Below are positions 45,937 through 54,962 of a stretch of DNA of 64,000 bases, one piece after another. The notes under the pieces were generated by a model. The model was not told where the DNA came from and ran no database searches. It was given only the letters and a program-made list of their open reading frames with translations. The stretch comes from Peptococcaceae bacterium (GTDB lineage: Bacteria; Bacillota; Peptococcia; Peptococcales; Peptococcaceae). Both the position numbers and the translations under genes were made by a program. How positions within the stretch are numbered: position 1 is the stretch's first letter; every line of letters begins with the position of its first letter. The stretch is from NCBI GenBank assembly GCA_017399005.1, contig JAFQEO010000008.1, forward strand, positions 57,648 through 121,647, read 5' to 3'.

Positions 45937-46386
45937 TTATTCGCGGGATGTCTGTTTGATTGCAATGGTTTCGATGGTATCCTGTACGCTTTCGTGAAAG
46001 GATTCTCTGGCCGATTCTTTGACCGTCTCTTTTTTTACTTTGTATTTTGCGTATAAATTCTCCAGCTTTTTGAGAGTCTTTTCGTCATTCGGGAAGAATT
46101 TTTTCAGCAGCGTAATGGCAATGATAACGGTGATGATTTTTTCCGGGGTGAACGGTACCCACAGAAACGCAAGATAAGCGCTGGCGATGCCAATCATCAC
46201 AGGAATATCCAGAAAAACGCCCAGCCCGAACACCACATACGACCAGCCATTGGTAATAATCCATGCGATGCCCAGACAGATTAACAGCGGAGGATTAAAA
46301 ATAAACTCAAGAACAGTTCTGGACATACTTTTCAGTTTTTCTTTGGAAAGCATATTTTTCAGCTTTTCAGAAAGATTCTGTTTCAT
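45937..46386 (-). CDS. Small membrane protein with charged ends, 149 aa
   Basis: I do not recognise the family. The N-terminal 30 residues are basic (KQNLSEKLKNMLSKEKLKS), followed by two or three hydrophobic helices (about residues 34-52, 54-80 and 84-102). A charged, coiled-coil-like C-terminal third follows (KKLENLYAKYKVKKETVKESA). ATG 46386 follows GGAGGGTG; the frame is open 39 bases further. A strong promoter with perfect TTGACA sits upstream (46426-46453) and a terminator follows, so it is a single-gene unit. Confidence 0.75.
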   Translation of the reverse strand: MKQNLSEKLKNMLSKEKLKSMSRTVLEFIFNPPLLICLGIAWIITNGWSYVVFGLGVFLDIPVMIGIASAYLAFLWVPFTPEKIITVIIAITLLKKFFPNDEKTLKKLENLYAKYKVKKETVKESARESFHESVQDTIETIAIKQTSRE

Positions 46387-46425
46387 AGTCACCCTCCGTT
46401 GTTTCAGATTCCGGTACAGATTCAT

Positions 46426-46453
46426 TTTATATCATAGTAACATACTGTGTCAA
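46426..46453 (-). promoter_or_regulatory. Strong promoter of the 149-aa membrane protein gene
   Basis: Reverse-strand TTGACA (46448-46453), a 16-base spacer and TATAAA (46426-46431), about 40 bases before the start codon. Confidence 0.75.
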
Positions 46454-46472
46454 TTCCTGTGAAGCTATCTCT

Positions 46473-47102
46473 TTATAAAAGTTTCAGTAAATCCTGCAAT
46501 GTATCGATTACATAATCAGGCTGATGCTCTGCCAGTTCCTCCATCGGGAACAGGGAGTAGCGCACGGCTGCGGTTTTGCAGCCTGCCTGTTTACCGCACA
46601 GTAAATCCAGACCGCTGTCGCCCGCCATAATGGCTTCGTGAGGCTGGATACCAAGCTGTTCCAGCGCTTTTAATGCCGGTTCCGGATTGGGTTTGTGCTT
46701 TTCTGTTGCCTCTGGGGTAATAAATACATCGAAATATTTCTCCAGTTCAAACTGGTGCAAATCCCGCAATGCGCTTCGGTAAAGCCGGGAGGTTACAACA
46801 GCCGTGCCGATATTGCGTGCTTTTAATTCTTTCAGAGCTTCTTCCACGCCGGGAAACAGATAAATATCGTTTTCGTGTGCAATGGAATAATCCACAAAAG
46901 CCTGGCGCAGTTCCTGTGCCTGTTCGCCGCCCATTTCCTGCATAATCTGAGCCAGCGGCTTACCGAAGGTGGTGCGCAGAATATCGCGGGAAAGGCTGGT
47001 GTGCAGTATCTTGTCCAGTGCATATTCAAAACTTTGAAAAATCAGTTCATTTGTATTGATAATGGTGCCGTCCAGGTCAAATAAAATTCCTCTGATAGCC
47101 AT
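46473..47102 (-). CDS. HAD-superfamily phosphatase (PpaX/Gph-like)
   Basis: A 209-aa HAD hydrolase with a helical cap. Motif I is FDLDGTIINT (nucleophile Asp), motif II VVTSRLYRSA, motif III the lysine in TEKHKPNPEPAL and motif IV MAGDSGLDLL. The subgroup resembles pyrophosphatase PpaX and phosphoglycolate phosphatase; the substrate cannot be fixed. It follows the acetyltransferase gene by 38 bases, so the two may be co-transcribed. Confidence 0.88.
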   Translation of the reverse strand: MAIRGILFDLDGTIINTNELIFQSFEYALDKILHTSLSRDILRTTFGKPLAQIMQEMGGEQAQELRQAFVDYSIAHENDIYLFPGVEEALKELKARNIGTAVVTSRLYRSALRDLHQFELEKYFDVFITPEATEKHKPNPEPALKALEQLGIQPHEAIMAGDSGLDLLCGKQAGCKTAAVRYSLFPMEELAEHQPDYVIDTLQDLLKLL

Positions 47103-47140
47103 GGGGGAATTGTCCTTTCTATAGTATAGCAGTATAAATA

Positions 47141-47566
47141 TTACTCCGTAATTTCCAGATACTGAATCATACCAGGTCCTAAATCATCAGTAGGGCGGGC
47201 AATAAAGCCGTGTTTCTGATAAAATTTCTCGCGGCCTTTGGCACACATTAAATCCAGCATCATAGTAGTGCCCGGTATGCCGATGCTTTCGGCATAGGCA
47301 ATCAGCCTTTCAATAATCATGGAACCGATGCCGTGTGTCTGAATGTTGGGCACTACAATTAAATCCTGAATATAACAGATGACAGCGCCGTCGCCAACTA
47401 AGCGGCCCATTCCCACCAGGTCGCCGTCGTGGTAGGCTGCCACCACATAGAGGCTGTTATCCAGTGCGCGCTGAGCCTGTTCTGTATCTAGAGGTTTCCA
47501 TCGAACCTGCTGACGCAGATGCAGATACTGCTCCACTGTCAGATTATTTTCATCAAACACCATCAT
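47141..47566 (-). CDS. GNAT-family N-acetyltransferase
   Basis: A 141-aa GCN5-related acetyltransferase. The acetyl-CoA site is QTHGIGSMIIERLIAYA, preceded by IQDLIVVPN; GREKFYQKHGF near the end is the usual last strand region. GAGGTGA lies 6 bases before ATG 47566. The substrate is unknown. Confidence 0.88.
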   Translation of the reverse strand: MMVFDENNLTVEQYLHLRQQVRWKPLDTEQAQRALDNSLYVVAAYHDGDLVGMGRLVGDGAVICYIQDLIVVPNIQTHGIGSMIIERLIAYAESIGIPGTTMMLDLMCAKGREKFYQKHGFIARPTDDLGPGMIQYLEITE

Positions 47567-47603
47567 CGTGAATCACCTCGAACCTGCAGATTTGCTGTTA
47601 AAA

Positions 47604-47631
47604 TTTATACATTGCGAATAGTATTTGTAAA
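47604..47631 (-). promoter_or_regulatory. Promoter of the acetyltransferase-phosphatase unit
   Basis: Reverse-strand TTTACA (47626-47631), a 16-base spacer and TATAAA (47604-47609), just past the tRNA terminator. Confidence 0.6.
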
Positions 47632-47643
47632 TAGCCAGGAAAA

Positions 47644-47673
47644 CAAAAACAGCGCTCTGGAAAACCAGAGCGC
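47644..47673 (-). terminator. Terminator after tRNA-Lys
   Basis: On the reverse strand GCGCTCTGG, loop TTTT and CCAGAGCGC form a perfect 9-bp stem followed by TGTTTTTGTTTT. Confidence 0.9.
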
Positions 47674-47676
47674 CTA

Positions 47677-47752
47677 TGGTGGGCTATCAGGGACTCGAAC
47701 CCTGGACCTGTCGATTAAGAGTCGAATGCTCTACCAACTGAGCTAATAACCC
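47677..47752 (-). tRNA. tRNA-Lys (anticodon CTT)
   Basis: A 76-base cloverleaf on the reverse strand. The acceptor arms are GGGTTAT and ATAGCCC (one G-T pair), D arm GCTC...GAGC, anticodon loop CTCTTAA (anticodon CTT, reads AAG), T arm CAGGG-TTCGAGT-CCCTG, and the 3' CCA is encoded. A terminator follows directly. Confidence 0.95.
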
Positions 47753-47880
47753 AGACAATCATTTACAACATATAATTATAATCCGCTTGTAAAAAAAATG
47801 CAAGTTTTTTTGCTGGCAGAACCGGGAACATTTTCGACAGAAAATACATCTATAAATCAATAGAGCCAAGGGCAGCGTAT

Positions 47881-48117
47881 TCAGAAGTTCCGGGGCGGAT
47901 GAATCAGCCTCCAGATAATTTTGAGATACAAAAGCCCCAGGCCGCAAAGCAGAAGGGTTATCTGCGGGGAAAGGGCATCCAGAAAAAAATGTGGAAACAT
48001 CTCTGCGGTGAAAAAATCTGCCGAGGTCTGAAGGGCTGGAACCGGAAGCAGCACCTGCACAAATGTGATAATAATAACGGCACAGAGAATTGCAAGATAA
48101 CACAAATCAAAAAGCAT
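47881..48117 (-). CDS. Small two-span membrane protein, 78 aa
   Basis: A short frame with GGAGG 8 bases before ATG 48117. Two hydrophobic helices (about residues 2-24 and 50-70) flank a short loop rich in Phe and Thr, and the end is basic (WRLIHPPRNF). I do not recognise the family; a YggT-like fold is possible but the motifs are not convincing. The gene lies between tRNA-Lys and the divergent M23 peptidase. Confidence 0.55.
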   Translation of the reverse strand: MLFDLCYLAILCAVIIITFVQVLLPVPALQTSADFFTAEMFPHFFLDALSPQITLLLCGLGLLYLKIIWRLIHPPRNF

Positions 48118-48235
48118 GACCGACACCTCCGGAGATAATCTGGAAATTTAAGATGTTATACTATATGCAGAGGACAGCAGGCTATGACGAACGCATAGAA
48201 ATTTATGACAGTTGCGCAGAATTGAAAAAAAAGAC

Positions 48236-48263
48236 TTGCAATTCGTGAAATAAGCGGTACAAT
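48236..48263 (+). promoter_or_regulatory. Promoter of the M23 peptidase gene
   Basis: TTGCAA (48236-48241), a 16-base spacer and TACAAT (48258-48263), about 95 bases before the TTG start. Confidence 0.6.
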
Positions 48264-48358
48264 AATAAGTTAGGGGATATATGTCCTGAAAGTATAAAAT
48301 ACAGATAATATTCATAATATTCGAATTATTTAAGATAAAAAGAAACAGGGGTGTTCTT

Positions 48359-49498
48359 TTGAAAAATCGTATCAGAAAAGCCGTTGCGGTTATGCTGTTA
48401 TCGGCCTTTACCGTAACCTGCACGGTACCGGCATTTGCTACAGAAGTGGACAATCTGCAGAATCAGCAGCAGCAGATTAATGCAGAAAAAGCTGGCGTAC
48501 AGAGCCAGATTAAAGAAATTAAACGGGAAAAAACTGCCCGGGTTCAGGAACTAAACAAACTGAACAGCGAACTGAACAGTGTTCAGCAGGCGCTGGATAC
48601 TATTAATGCAGAGATTGCATCTACCGAGGAACAGATTGCTTTCACAGAAATGGAAATCAATAATAAACAGCGCGATTACGATGGCCGTATGGCAATCTTT
48701 AATCTGCGCTTAAAAGAGATGTATCAGTACGGCGAAGTGAATTTTCTGGAAGTGCTGCTGCAGTCCAGCAGTTTATCTGATTTTCTGACCCGTTTTGAAT
48801 ATCTTAAATATATTGCCAACAACGATAAAAAACTGCTGGATGAAGTAACCGTGCTGAAAAACGGGCTGGAAGAACAGAAAAAATCGCTGGACAGCATGAA
48901 GGTTTCTCTGGAGGCCAACAAAAAAAATCAGATGACAAAATCGGCTGAACTGGCGACTGCTTCACAGGCACAGCAGCAGCTGGTAAACCAGATTAACTCG
49001 GACTTAAACGCCCAGTTTGAAATTCTGGAAGATTTAGAAGCGGAATCTAAAGCTATCGCAAGCCAGATTGCGGCGATTCAGGCAAAAAATAAAGGTACCA
49101 CCAGCGCTCCTGGTGCGTATCTGTGGCCGGCACCAAGCAGCAGAATTATTACATCCGAATACGGCTATCGTATTCATCCGATTCAGGGTACTAAAAAACT
49201 GCATACCGGTATGGATATCGGGGCAAAAAGTGGCTCTAATGTAATTGCTTCTGCAGGCGGCACGGTTATTATGTCCCAGTATTACGGCGGTTACGGCAAC
49301 TGTATTATCATTGACCATGGCGGCGGGGTATCTACACTGTATGCCCACATGTCCAAGCTGATTGCTAAAAACGGCCAGTATGTAAATGCTGGCGATGTAA
49401 TCGGTCTGGTTGGCTCTACAGGCAACTCTACCGGTCCGCATTTACATTTTGAAGTGCGTATCAACGGGAACACCCAGAACCCTAGAAACTATGTATAA
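48359..49498 (+). CDS. Secreted M23 (LytM/EnvC-like) peptidase with coiled coil
   Basis: A 379-aa exported murein hydrolase or hydrolase activator. A signal peptide (about 1-29, cut after AFA) is followed by a long coiled coil (about 30-240, rich in Q, E, K and L). The M23 domain comes last (about 255-379). Its zinc ligands are in HTGMDIG (His, Asp) and HLHFE, with YAHMS between, so it is likely catalytically active. The organisation matches division-associated EnvC/CwlO-like proteins. It starts with TTG 48359 behind CAGGGGTG. Confidence 0.9.
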   Translation: MKNRIRKAVAVMLLSAFTVTCTVPAFATEVDNLQNQQQQINAEKAGVQSQIKEIKREKTARVQELNKLNSELNSVQQALDTINAEIASTEEQIAFTEMEINNKQRDYDGRMAIFNLRLKEMYQYGEVNFLEVLLQSSSLSDFLTRFEYLKYIANNDKKLLDEVTVLKNGLEEQKKSLDSMKVSLEANKKNQMTKSAELATASQAQQQLVNQINSDLNAQFEILEDLEAESKAIASQIAAIQAKNKGTTSAPGAYLWPAPSSRIITSEYGYRIHPIQGTKKLHTGMDIGAKSGSNVIASAGGTVIMSQYYGGYGNCIIIDHGGGVSTLYAHMSKLIAKNGQYVNAGDVIGLVGSTGNSTGPHLHFEVRINGNTQNPRNYV

Positions 49499-49507
49499 GA
49501 TTTACGG

Positions 49508-49535
49508 ACAGGCTCTGCAAAGAGCCTGTTTTTTC
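49508..49535 (+). terminator. Terminator after the M23 peptidase gene
   Basis: CAGGCTCT, loop GCAA and AGAGCCTG form a perfect 8-bp stem followed by six T residues. Confidence 0.9.
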
Positions 49536-49652
49536 TTTGTTAACCGGCAGGGTTTTCCTGTTTTGTGCCGAAACTATTTTGAAACTGTATTTTGTATGAA
49601 ATTGAATAGAAAAAATAATGTGAATGAAACTATTTCGGGGAGGTTGTTACAG

Positions 49653-50576
49653 ATGATGGAAGAACGGATTCTAAAAGTTGCGGATAATACCGAACTGTAT
49701 GTGCATATCTGGCGGGCAGCAGAGCCAAAGGCAGCGATTCTGCTGGCTCACGGCATGACAGAACACAGTGCCCGCTATGACCGGTTTGGGCAGTATCTGC
49801 AGGAGCACGGTATTTCGCTTTACTGCCACGACCAGCGCGGGCATGGCAAAACCGCGGAAAATAGCGGTAAAACAGGGCATCTGCGCAAAGGTGTTGACTG
49901 GAACCTGATGGCCAACGATTTATTTGCTGTAAAAACAAAACTGATTGACGAGGATGTAACCTGTCCGGTTTATTTGATGGGGCACAGTATGGGGTCGTTT
50001 CTGGTGCGCAGAGCAGTACAGCTGCGTCCAAATATGTTTGATGGCCTGATTTTATCCGGTACTGGTGACGGGCAGGGTGCCATCGGCAAACTTGCGGTAA
50101 AAATTGCAGATTTCGCCTGTGCGTTACAGGGGCAGGAAACCTATTCGCCAAAAATTCAGTCGCTGATGTTCGGCAATTACAATAAACAGATTCCGGATGC
50201 CAGAACCGAGTACGACTGGCTGACACGAGATGCCAACGAAGTGCAGCGCTATATGGATGACCCTTACTGCGGATATGTATGTACCAACGGGTTTTATCAT
50301 GAACTGCTGATGGGGATTCAGCTGGCAAACAATCCGAAATATGCAACCCGAATGAATAAAGATATGCCGGTGTATGTGTTCTCTGGCGATAAAGACCCGG
50401 TAGGTATTTACGGCAAAGGCATTCAGAATGTGCAGAAACTGCTGGCTGGTGCCGGTATGCAGGATGTAACCGTAAAACTGTATCCGGAAGGGCGTCATGA
50501 AATGCTGAATGAAATCAACCGGGATGAAGTTATGGCAGATCTGGCAGAATGGGTGAACACACATGCAGCAATGTAA
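49653..50576 (+). CDS. Alpha/beta hydrolase (monoacylglycerol lipase-like)
   Basis: A 307-aa serine hydrolase of the lysophospholipase/monoglyceride lipase group. HGMTEHSARYDRF and CHDQRGHGKT precede the nucleophile elbow GHSMGS; the aspartate (GDKDPVG) and histidine (EGRHEML) complete the triad. No signal peptide, so cytosolic. GGGGAGG (49637-49643) serves ATG 49653. It overlaps the next gene by 14 bases. Confidence 0.9.
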   Translation: MMEERILKVADNTELYVHIWRAAEPKAAILLAHGMTEHSARYDRFGQYLQEHGISLYCHDQRGHGKTAENSGKTGHLRKGVDWNLMANDLFAVKTKLIDEDVTCPVYLMGHSMGSFLVRRAVQLRPNMFDGLILSGTGDGQGAIGKLAVKIADFACALQGQETYSPKIQSLMFGNYNKQIPDARTEYDWLTRDANEVQRYMDDPYCGYVCTNGFYHELLMGIQLANNPKYATRMNKDMPVYVFSGDKDPVGIYGKGIQNVQKLLAGAGMQDVTVKLYPEGRHEMLNEINRDEVMADLAEWVNTHAAM

Positions 50577-51273
50577 CGTGACATTTCATAAACACAGCTG
50601 TTTTCAGATTGAGGATGACCAGTGCATTTTTCTGTTTGACTGGTATGATGACACGCCTCCGCAACTGGACAGTGACAAAATGATTTATATATTCAACAGC
50701 CACAAACATGCGGACCATTACAATCCGTGTCTGATGAAGATGGCAGATTCGTATAAGCAGATTCAGTTTATCTGGTCCCGTGAAATCAAAATGCCAAAGG
50801 ATGACAGCCGTTTTTTAGCAGTGAAGCGCGGTGAAACCTATGAAATTGACGGCCCGGTTCCGTTTCGTGTGGAAACGCTGGAATCTACCGATATCGGGGT
50901 GGCATTTCTGATTTATTATAAAGAAAGGGTTATTTATCATGCCGGTGATTTAAACTGGTGGAGCTGGAGCGGTGAAACGCATTCGTGGAATCGCAACATG
51001 GAAACCCGTTTTAAGAAAATTATGCAGCATCTGGAGGATGTGCATATCGACTTGGCTTTTGTGCCGCTGGATCCTAGGCAGGAGGAACGATTCTGCTGGG
51101 GTATGGAGTATTTTCTGGAACATACCCGTACCGACTGCGTTTTCCCGATGCACATGTGGGATAAGCTGGACATCGTAAAACAGTGGAAAACCATGCCTGA
51201 GAGCGAACTGTACCGGGATATCGTGATGGAACCGGAATACAACGGGCAGGAATTTGTAATTGATTTTGAATAA
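50563..51273 (+). CDS. Metallo-beta-lactamase-fold hydrolase
   Basis: A 236-aa MBL-fold protein with the zinc motif SHKHADHYNP (HxHxDH) and a later HAGDLNWWSW, where His/Asp continue the metal site. The 14-base overlap with the hydrolase indicates coupled translation. The subgroup resembles UlaG/YtnP-type small MBL proteins; the substrate is unknown. Confidence 0.85.
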   Translation: MQQCNVTFHKHSCFQIEDDQCIFLFDWYDDTPPQLDSDKMIYIFNSHKHADHYNPCLMKMADSYKQIQFIWSREIKMPKDDSRFLAVKRGETYEIDGPVPFRVETLESTDIGVAFLIYYKERVIYHAGDLNWWSWSGETHSWNRNMETRFKKIMQHLEDVHIDLAFVPLDPRQEERFCWGMEYFLEHTRTDCVFPMHMWDKLDIVKQWKTMPESELYRDIVMEPEYNGQEFVIDFE

Positions 51274-51292
51274 TATGAAATAACACAGTTTT

Positions 51293-51330
51293 AAAGGCAG
51301 AGGCTTTAGAAAAGGCTTCTGTCTTTTTTG
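51293..51330 (+). terminator. Terminator after the MBL gene
   Basis: AAGGCAGAGGCTT and AAGGCTTCTGTCTT form an imperfect stem with one G-T pair and six T residues after it. Confidence 0.75.
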
Positions 51331-51917
51331 TGTCATTCAGATTGTCATTCGTTTGTCATTAAAATAATAACGCCACGGCAGTTACTACATAGTTCGTGTT
51401 TTTTGCCTGACGTATTAAAATGATACAACATTGAGGTGCAACTGAATAAAAAGCCTGCAACTTTTGATATAACAGCAGAACCAGGTTCGGACCAGATTGT
51501 ATCGCAGTCTGAAAACGGCTTGCGAGATTCGCCTCTGAAAATTTCAGCCAGCAGAGAACCACAATAAAAGAATATAAGAATAATAATAAAAGAATAATAA
51601 AACATGAAAACATTTAAAACATTGTAAATATAAAAATATTACCGGCGGTATCATCTTTCAGCGTACGATTTCTGTGCAGCAAAAAAGGTTTCGGGGATTG
51701 CCCTTCGTCATCCGAATTGTTTATCTGCCGGTGCAGCGATTAAGGGGAAGTATATGCTGTATCCTGCAAAAATGGTCAGCTGTGTACTTTCCCGCGGGGG
51801 CATTGGCTGCTGGCGCAGGAATACATGGCAGTGATTCATTTGCAGTTGCGATGCACTGCCGCATATGATATACTGATTTCAGCAAGTAGAATGAAAGCGA
51901 AAAAGGAGGCATATACG
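51331..51917. other. Gap before the lipoprotein gene
   Basis: About 590 bases. The first 320 are AT-rich and hold only short reverse frames without ribosome sites. Later there is a GC-richer stretch with no frame of merit. A promoter for the lipoprotein gene, TTGCGA (51846-51851), 17 bases, TATACT (51869-51874), closes the gap. I see no RNA gene or repeat. Confidence 0.5.
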
Positions 51918-52895
51918 ATGAAACCAAGAAAGGTTCTGACCATTTTAACAATCGTATTGCTAGCATTGTTCCTGACAGGCTGCGGCCCGACTCTGGAAGA
52001 GAAAATCGCCGAGGTACAGGCGAAAAATACTATCACCACATCTGATATAGTAGACCTTCTGGAACTGGAAGGTGTGGAAGTGGTAAAACAGAAACCAGGT
52101 ACAGATATCCATGAATTGTGGGAAGGCGTGGAGATTTATAAACTGGATGGAGAAGGTCTTCTGTTGCTGACTACGTTTGACGGTTATCCGTGGGATGCTG
52201 ATAATCATCTGTACAGACTGGAACTTGGTAACAGAATGGACTGGATGATTGAAGATAAACATATGCCGGAACCGATTAAGGCGGCAGTAGAAAAACTGAA
52301 GCCGGATAATATAGATTACTGGTATGGCAGGATATGGACGTATAAAAATATGCAGGCAGTGTATGTGCCGGCAATACCAGAAAGGCTGGAAGACATGTCT
52401 TCTGAAGATTATCAGGAACACATGGACGGTTATGCGGAAAAAATCGAGCCGGTAAATCGTGTGTTCAAGGAATATCTCCTGAATATTCAGACAGAGGAAT
52501 ACAAAGCGGATGGAGAATACTTTGATGCGGAAATTACATCGTATCTCAGCGAAGTGCCGTATGAATACAATGACCGGTTAATATATATCTATCTGGCAGA
52601 CTCTAAATGTCTAATTGAACTGAATGAAGAAATGGTAAAGCCGTATACTGGACAGGAATTTTCGATTCGCTGCAAAGGCCCGCTGGAAGGACCGTTTGCA
52701 AGCTCTGGGAGTAGAGGTATTAGTGGAACAATTGACAATGAGCTGAGTTTCTCTCTGGGTGCCTCCAACGCAGAAACTGGCTACGGCAAAGAGCCTTATA
52801 CCGGCCCGATTCAGTATGAAGTGACCGTTACCATTGGTGATGATATCACAGAAACGTTAATCGTTGGTACGGAAGGTACAGATTCTTCGAAATAG
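51918..52895 (+). CDS. Predicted lipoprotein of unknown function
   Basis: A 325-aa protein with a lipoprotein signal peptide whose lipobox is LTGC (Cys about 24), so it is probably membrane-anchored outside the cytoplasm. The rest is acidic, Tyr- and Glu-rich, without repeats or known motifs. AAAGGAGG (51902-51908) precedes ATG 51918. It is a single-gene unit with promoter and terminator. I do not recognise the family. Confidence 0.8.
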   Translation: MKPRKVLTILTIVLLALFLTGCGPTLEEKIAEVQAKNTITTSDIVDLLELEGVEVVKQKPGTDIHELWEGVEIYKLDGEGLLLLTTFDGYPWDADNHLYRLELGNRMDWMIEDKHMPEPIKAAVEKLKPDNIDYWYGRIWTYKNMQAVYVPAIPERLEDMSSEDYQEHMDGYAEKIEPVNRVFKEYLLNIQTEEYKADGEYFDAEITSYLSEVPYEYNDRLIYIYLADSKCLIELNEEMVKPYTGQEFSIRCKGPLEGPFASSGSRGISGTIDNELSFSLGASNAETGYGKEPYTGPIQYEVTVTIGDDITETLIVGTEGTDSSK

Positions 52896-52930
52896 GTCAT
52901 ATTCATCATAACAACTGCATAAAGATAATC

Positions 52931-52992
52931 AAAACCGGATTCTGAAAGCTGTACAACTATAATTGTTCATCGGTCAAATCCGGTTTTTGTTT
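52931..52992 (+). terminator. Long-loop terminator after the lipoprotein gene
   Basis: AAAACCGGATT (52931-52941) and AATCCGGTTTT (52977-52987) form a perfect 11-bp stem with a 35-base loop and a T run; a small inner helix (ACAA/TTGT) may close the loop. Confidence 0.75.
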
Positions 52993-53053
52993 TATGCCGG
53001 TTTGTTCTGTTTAATTTTCAACCAGATGACGAAAGGCTGGAAAAAAGAAAGAA

Positions 53054-53082
53054 TTGTATAACACCGGGTTATCATGTAAAAT
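53054..53082 (+). promoter_or_regulatory. Promoter of the cbiA/dsrN gene
   Basis: TTGTAT (53054-53059), a 17-base spacer and TAAAAT (53077-53082), 42 bases before ATG 53124. Confidence 0.6.
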
Positions 53083-53123
53083 AAAGATAAGCAATACAGA
53101 AACAGATGGAGCGTATAAACAGT

Positions 53124-54539
53124 ATGAGCAATAATCAATCTTACAATATTTCCCGCCTGCTGGTGGGTGCGGTGCAGGGTCGAAGCGGCAAAACCACTTT
53201 TACCCTGGGGCTTTTAAAAACGCTGGTGGATAAAGGTTTAAAAGTGCAGCCGTTTAAAAAAGGGCCTGATTATATTGACCCGAGCTGGGCAACTTTTGCC
53301 AGCGGGCAGCAGTGCCGCAATCTGGATTTATATATGATGGGTGCGGAAAATGTGCGCCGGTCTTTCATCAAACATTCGCAGGGGTTTGACATCAGTGTGG
53401 TGGAAGGTGCCATGGGGCTGTTTGACGGGCTGGATGTGGAAGGCAGCAACAGCAGTGCAGAACTGGCCTATACTATTGATGCGCCGGTAATTTTAGTGGT
53501 AAACTGCACCCGCATTACCCGCAGCGTGGCTGCGCTGGTAAACGGGGTTACCGGTTTTGACAAGCGGATTCACATTGGCGGTGTAATTTTAAATCAGGTG
53601 GCAAGAGCACGGCATGAAAACATTATGATGCAGAGTATTGAACGCTACTGTGATGTGCCGGTGCTGGGTGTGCTGCCAAAATCCAAAGCGGTGGAAATTC
53701 CGGACCGTCATCTGGGGCTGATTCCTGCCGGTGAACAGGACATGCTGCATAACCGTATTGAGCTGTTAGGCAATCTGGTAAAAGAGAATGTGAATATTGA
53801 ACAGATTCTGCAGGTAGCAGGCAGTGCTGCTCCGCTGGAATTTGCCGGCAGCCTGAAACGCCCGGATGTGAAAGCAGACAAAGTAAAAATCGGCGTGATG
53901 CAGGACAAGGCGTTCAGCTTTTATTATCCGGAAAATCTGGAGGCTCTGGAGGATGCCGGTGCAAAACTGATTACGGTAAATTCTATGGAGGATGAAAAAC
54001 TTCCAGATGTGGATGCCTTATATATTGGTGGAGGCTTTCCGGAAGTGATGGCGGAGGAGATTGGCCGCAACCAGTCGCTTCTTACCGATATTAAAAATCA
54101 TGTGGAAGACGAAATGCCGGTTTATGCAGAATGCGGCGGGCTGATGTTTTTATCCCGCAATATTCTGGTAAACGATAAGGCTTATCCAATGGTGGGTGTG
54201 TTTGACTGTGATGTGGAGATGAAAGCAAAACCACAGGGGATTGGCTACACCATTCAGAAGGTGCTGCCGGGTAATCCGTTTTATCCGGAAGGTTCTCTTG
54301 TGGTGGGGCATGAATTCCACAATTCGCAGATTGTTAACCTGGGGCCGGATTTACGCTACGGGTTTGATACACAGCGCGGTAAAGGTATAGTGCCGGGCTC
54401 GGACGGGCTTGTTTATAAAAACACACTGGCGGGATATCACCATCTGCATGCGGCTGCAGCTCCGGGCTGGGCAGAACAGATGGTAACGCTTGCAGACGAA
54501 TATCAGCAGAAAAAACAGGCTGAGAAAACAGAAAAATAG
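53124..54539 (+). CDS. dsrN: CbiA/DsrN family ATP-dependent tetrapyrrole amidase
   Basis: A 471-aa amidotransferase. The N-terminal dethiobiotin-synthetase-like domain has the P-loop GAVQGRSGKTT, KKGPDYIDP and EGAMGLFDG. The C-terminal glutaminase domain has GGGFPEVMAEE, the Cys nucleophile in YAECGGLMFLSR and a terminal HEFHNS/YHHLHA histidine set. CbiA makes the a,c-diamide of cobyrinate, whereas DsrN is thought to amidate the sirohaem of dissimilatory sulfite reductase. The position directly before the ferredoxin-dsrAB genes, with no cobalamin genes nearby, favours DsrN. ATG 53106 is also possible; ATG 53124 has a GGAG 12 bases ahead. Confidence 0.85.
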   Translation: MSNNQSYNISRLLVGAVQGRSGKTTFTLGLLKTLVDKGLKVQPFKKGPDYIDPSWATFASGQQCRNLDLYMMGAENVRRSFIKHSQGFDISVVEGAMGLFDGLDVEGSNSSAELAYTIDAPVILVVNCTRITRSVAALVNGVTGFDKRIHIGGVILNQVARARHENIMMQSIERYCDVPVLGVLPKSKAVEIPDRHLGLIPAGEQDMLHNRIELLGNLVKENVNIEQILQVAGSAAPLEFAGSLKRPDVKADKVKIGVMQDKAFSFYYPENLEALEDAGAKLITVNSMEDEKLPDVDALYIGGGFPEVMAEEIGRNQSLLTDIKNHVEDEMPVYAECGGLMFLSRNILVNDKAYPMVGVFDCDVEMKAKPQGIGYTIQKVLPGNPFYPEGSLVVGHEFHNSQIVNLGPDLRYGFDTQRGKGIVPGSDGLVYKNTLAGYHHLHAAAAPGWAEQMVTLADEYQQKKQAEKTEK

Positions 54540-54757
54540 CGATAGAATTTTTTTATTCCTTGAAAATTCAAATGTTATTGATTACAAGCGGGAATTTAAA
54601 CGGATTTTTTGAAAAAAATATTGCAAATTTTCGAGGAATATGTAATGATTAATGTGTGTTTGATTGACTCTGATGATTATAAGCAGAGTTTGTGTTTAGT
54701 CGAGGGATTATCAATTAGCGAAGCTGGTTAATCCAACCTGAAAGGAGTTGTTTTAGA
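54540..54757 (+). promoter_or_regulatory. Leader/promoter region of the ferredoxin-dsrABDC operon
   Basis: About 220 AT-rich bases. A candidate promoter is TTGCAA (54621-54626), 16 bases, TAATGA (54643-54648), preceded by TG. Nearer the gene, complementary GGATTA and TAATCC blocks (54704 and 54728 areas) could pair around a loop containing TTAGCG. AAAGGAG (54741-54747) is the ferredoxin ribosome site. I find no known riboswitch. Confidence 0.45.
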
Positions 54758-54937
54758 ATGTTTATGCCAAGCGTTGACGCTGAAAAATGTGTTGCATGTG
54801 GTGAATGTGCAGGCGCTTGCCCAGGTTCCGTATTCGTTGTTAATGAACACGCTGAAGTTACAGATAACGAATGTCTGGGTTGCCAGAGCTGCGTGCTGAT
54901 CTGCCCAGTTGGTGCTATCACATTATCTGAATTCTAA
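54758..54937 (+). CDS. Ferredoxin, 2[4Fe-4S] type
   Basis: A 59-aa bacterial-type ferredoxin. Cysteines at 11, 14, 17, 21 (CVACGECAGAC) and 39, 42, 45, 49 (CLGCQSCVLIC) bind two [4Fe-4S] clusters. It is a natural electron donor or acceptor for DsrAB, whose genes follow about 90 bases later. It was translated by hand from 54758 and has good codon use and a clear ribosome site. Confidence 0.93.
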   Translation: MFMPSVDAEKCVACGECAGACPGSVFVVNEHAEVTDNECLGCQSCVLICPVGAITLSEF

Positions 54938-54962
54938 TTTGATTTCGAAAAGGTACAAGAAG

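Noticed and set aside
51345..51613. Reverse-strand frames of 84-86 codons with a hydrophobic start
   Set aside because: Two overlapping frames in an AT-rich stretch, both without a ribosome site or promoter; hydrophobic runs follow from the base composition.
53124..54539. Cobalamin-pathway CbiA
   Set aside because: No other cobalamin genes are nearby and the gene heads the dsr locus, so sirohaem amidase (DsrN) fits better; sequence alone does not exclude CbiA.
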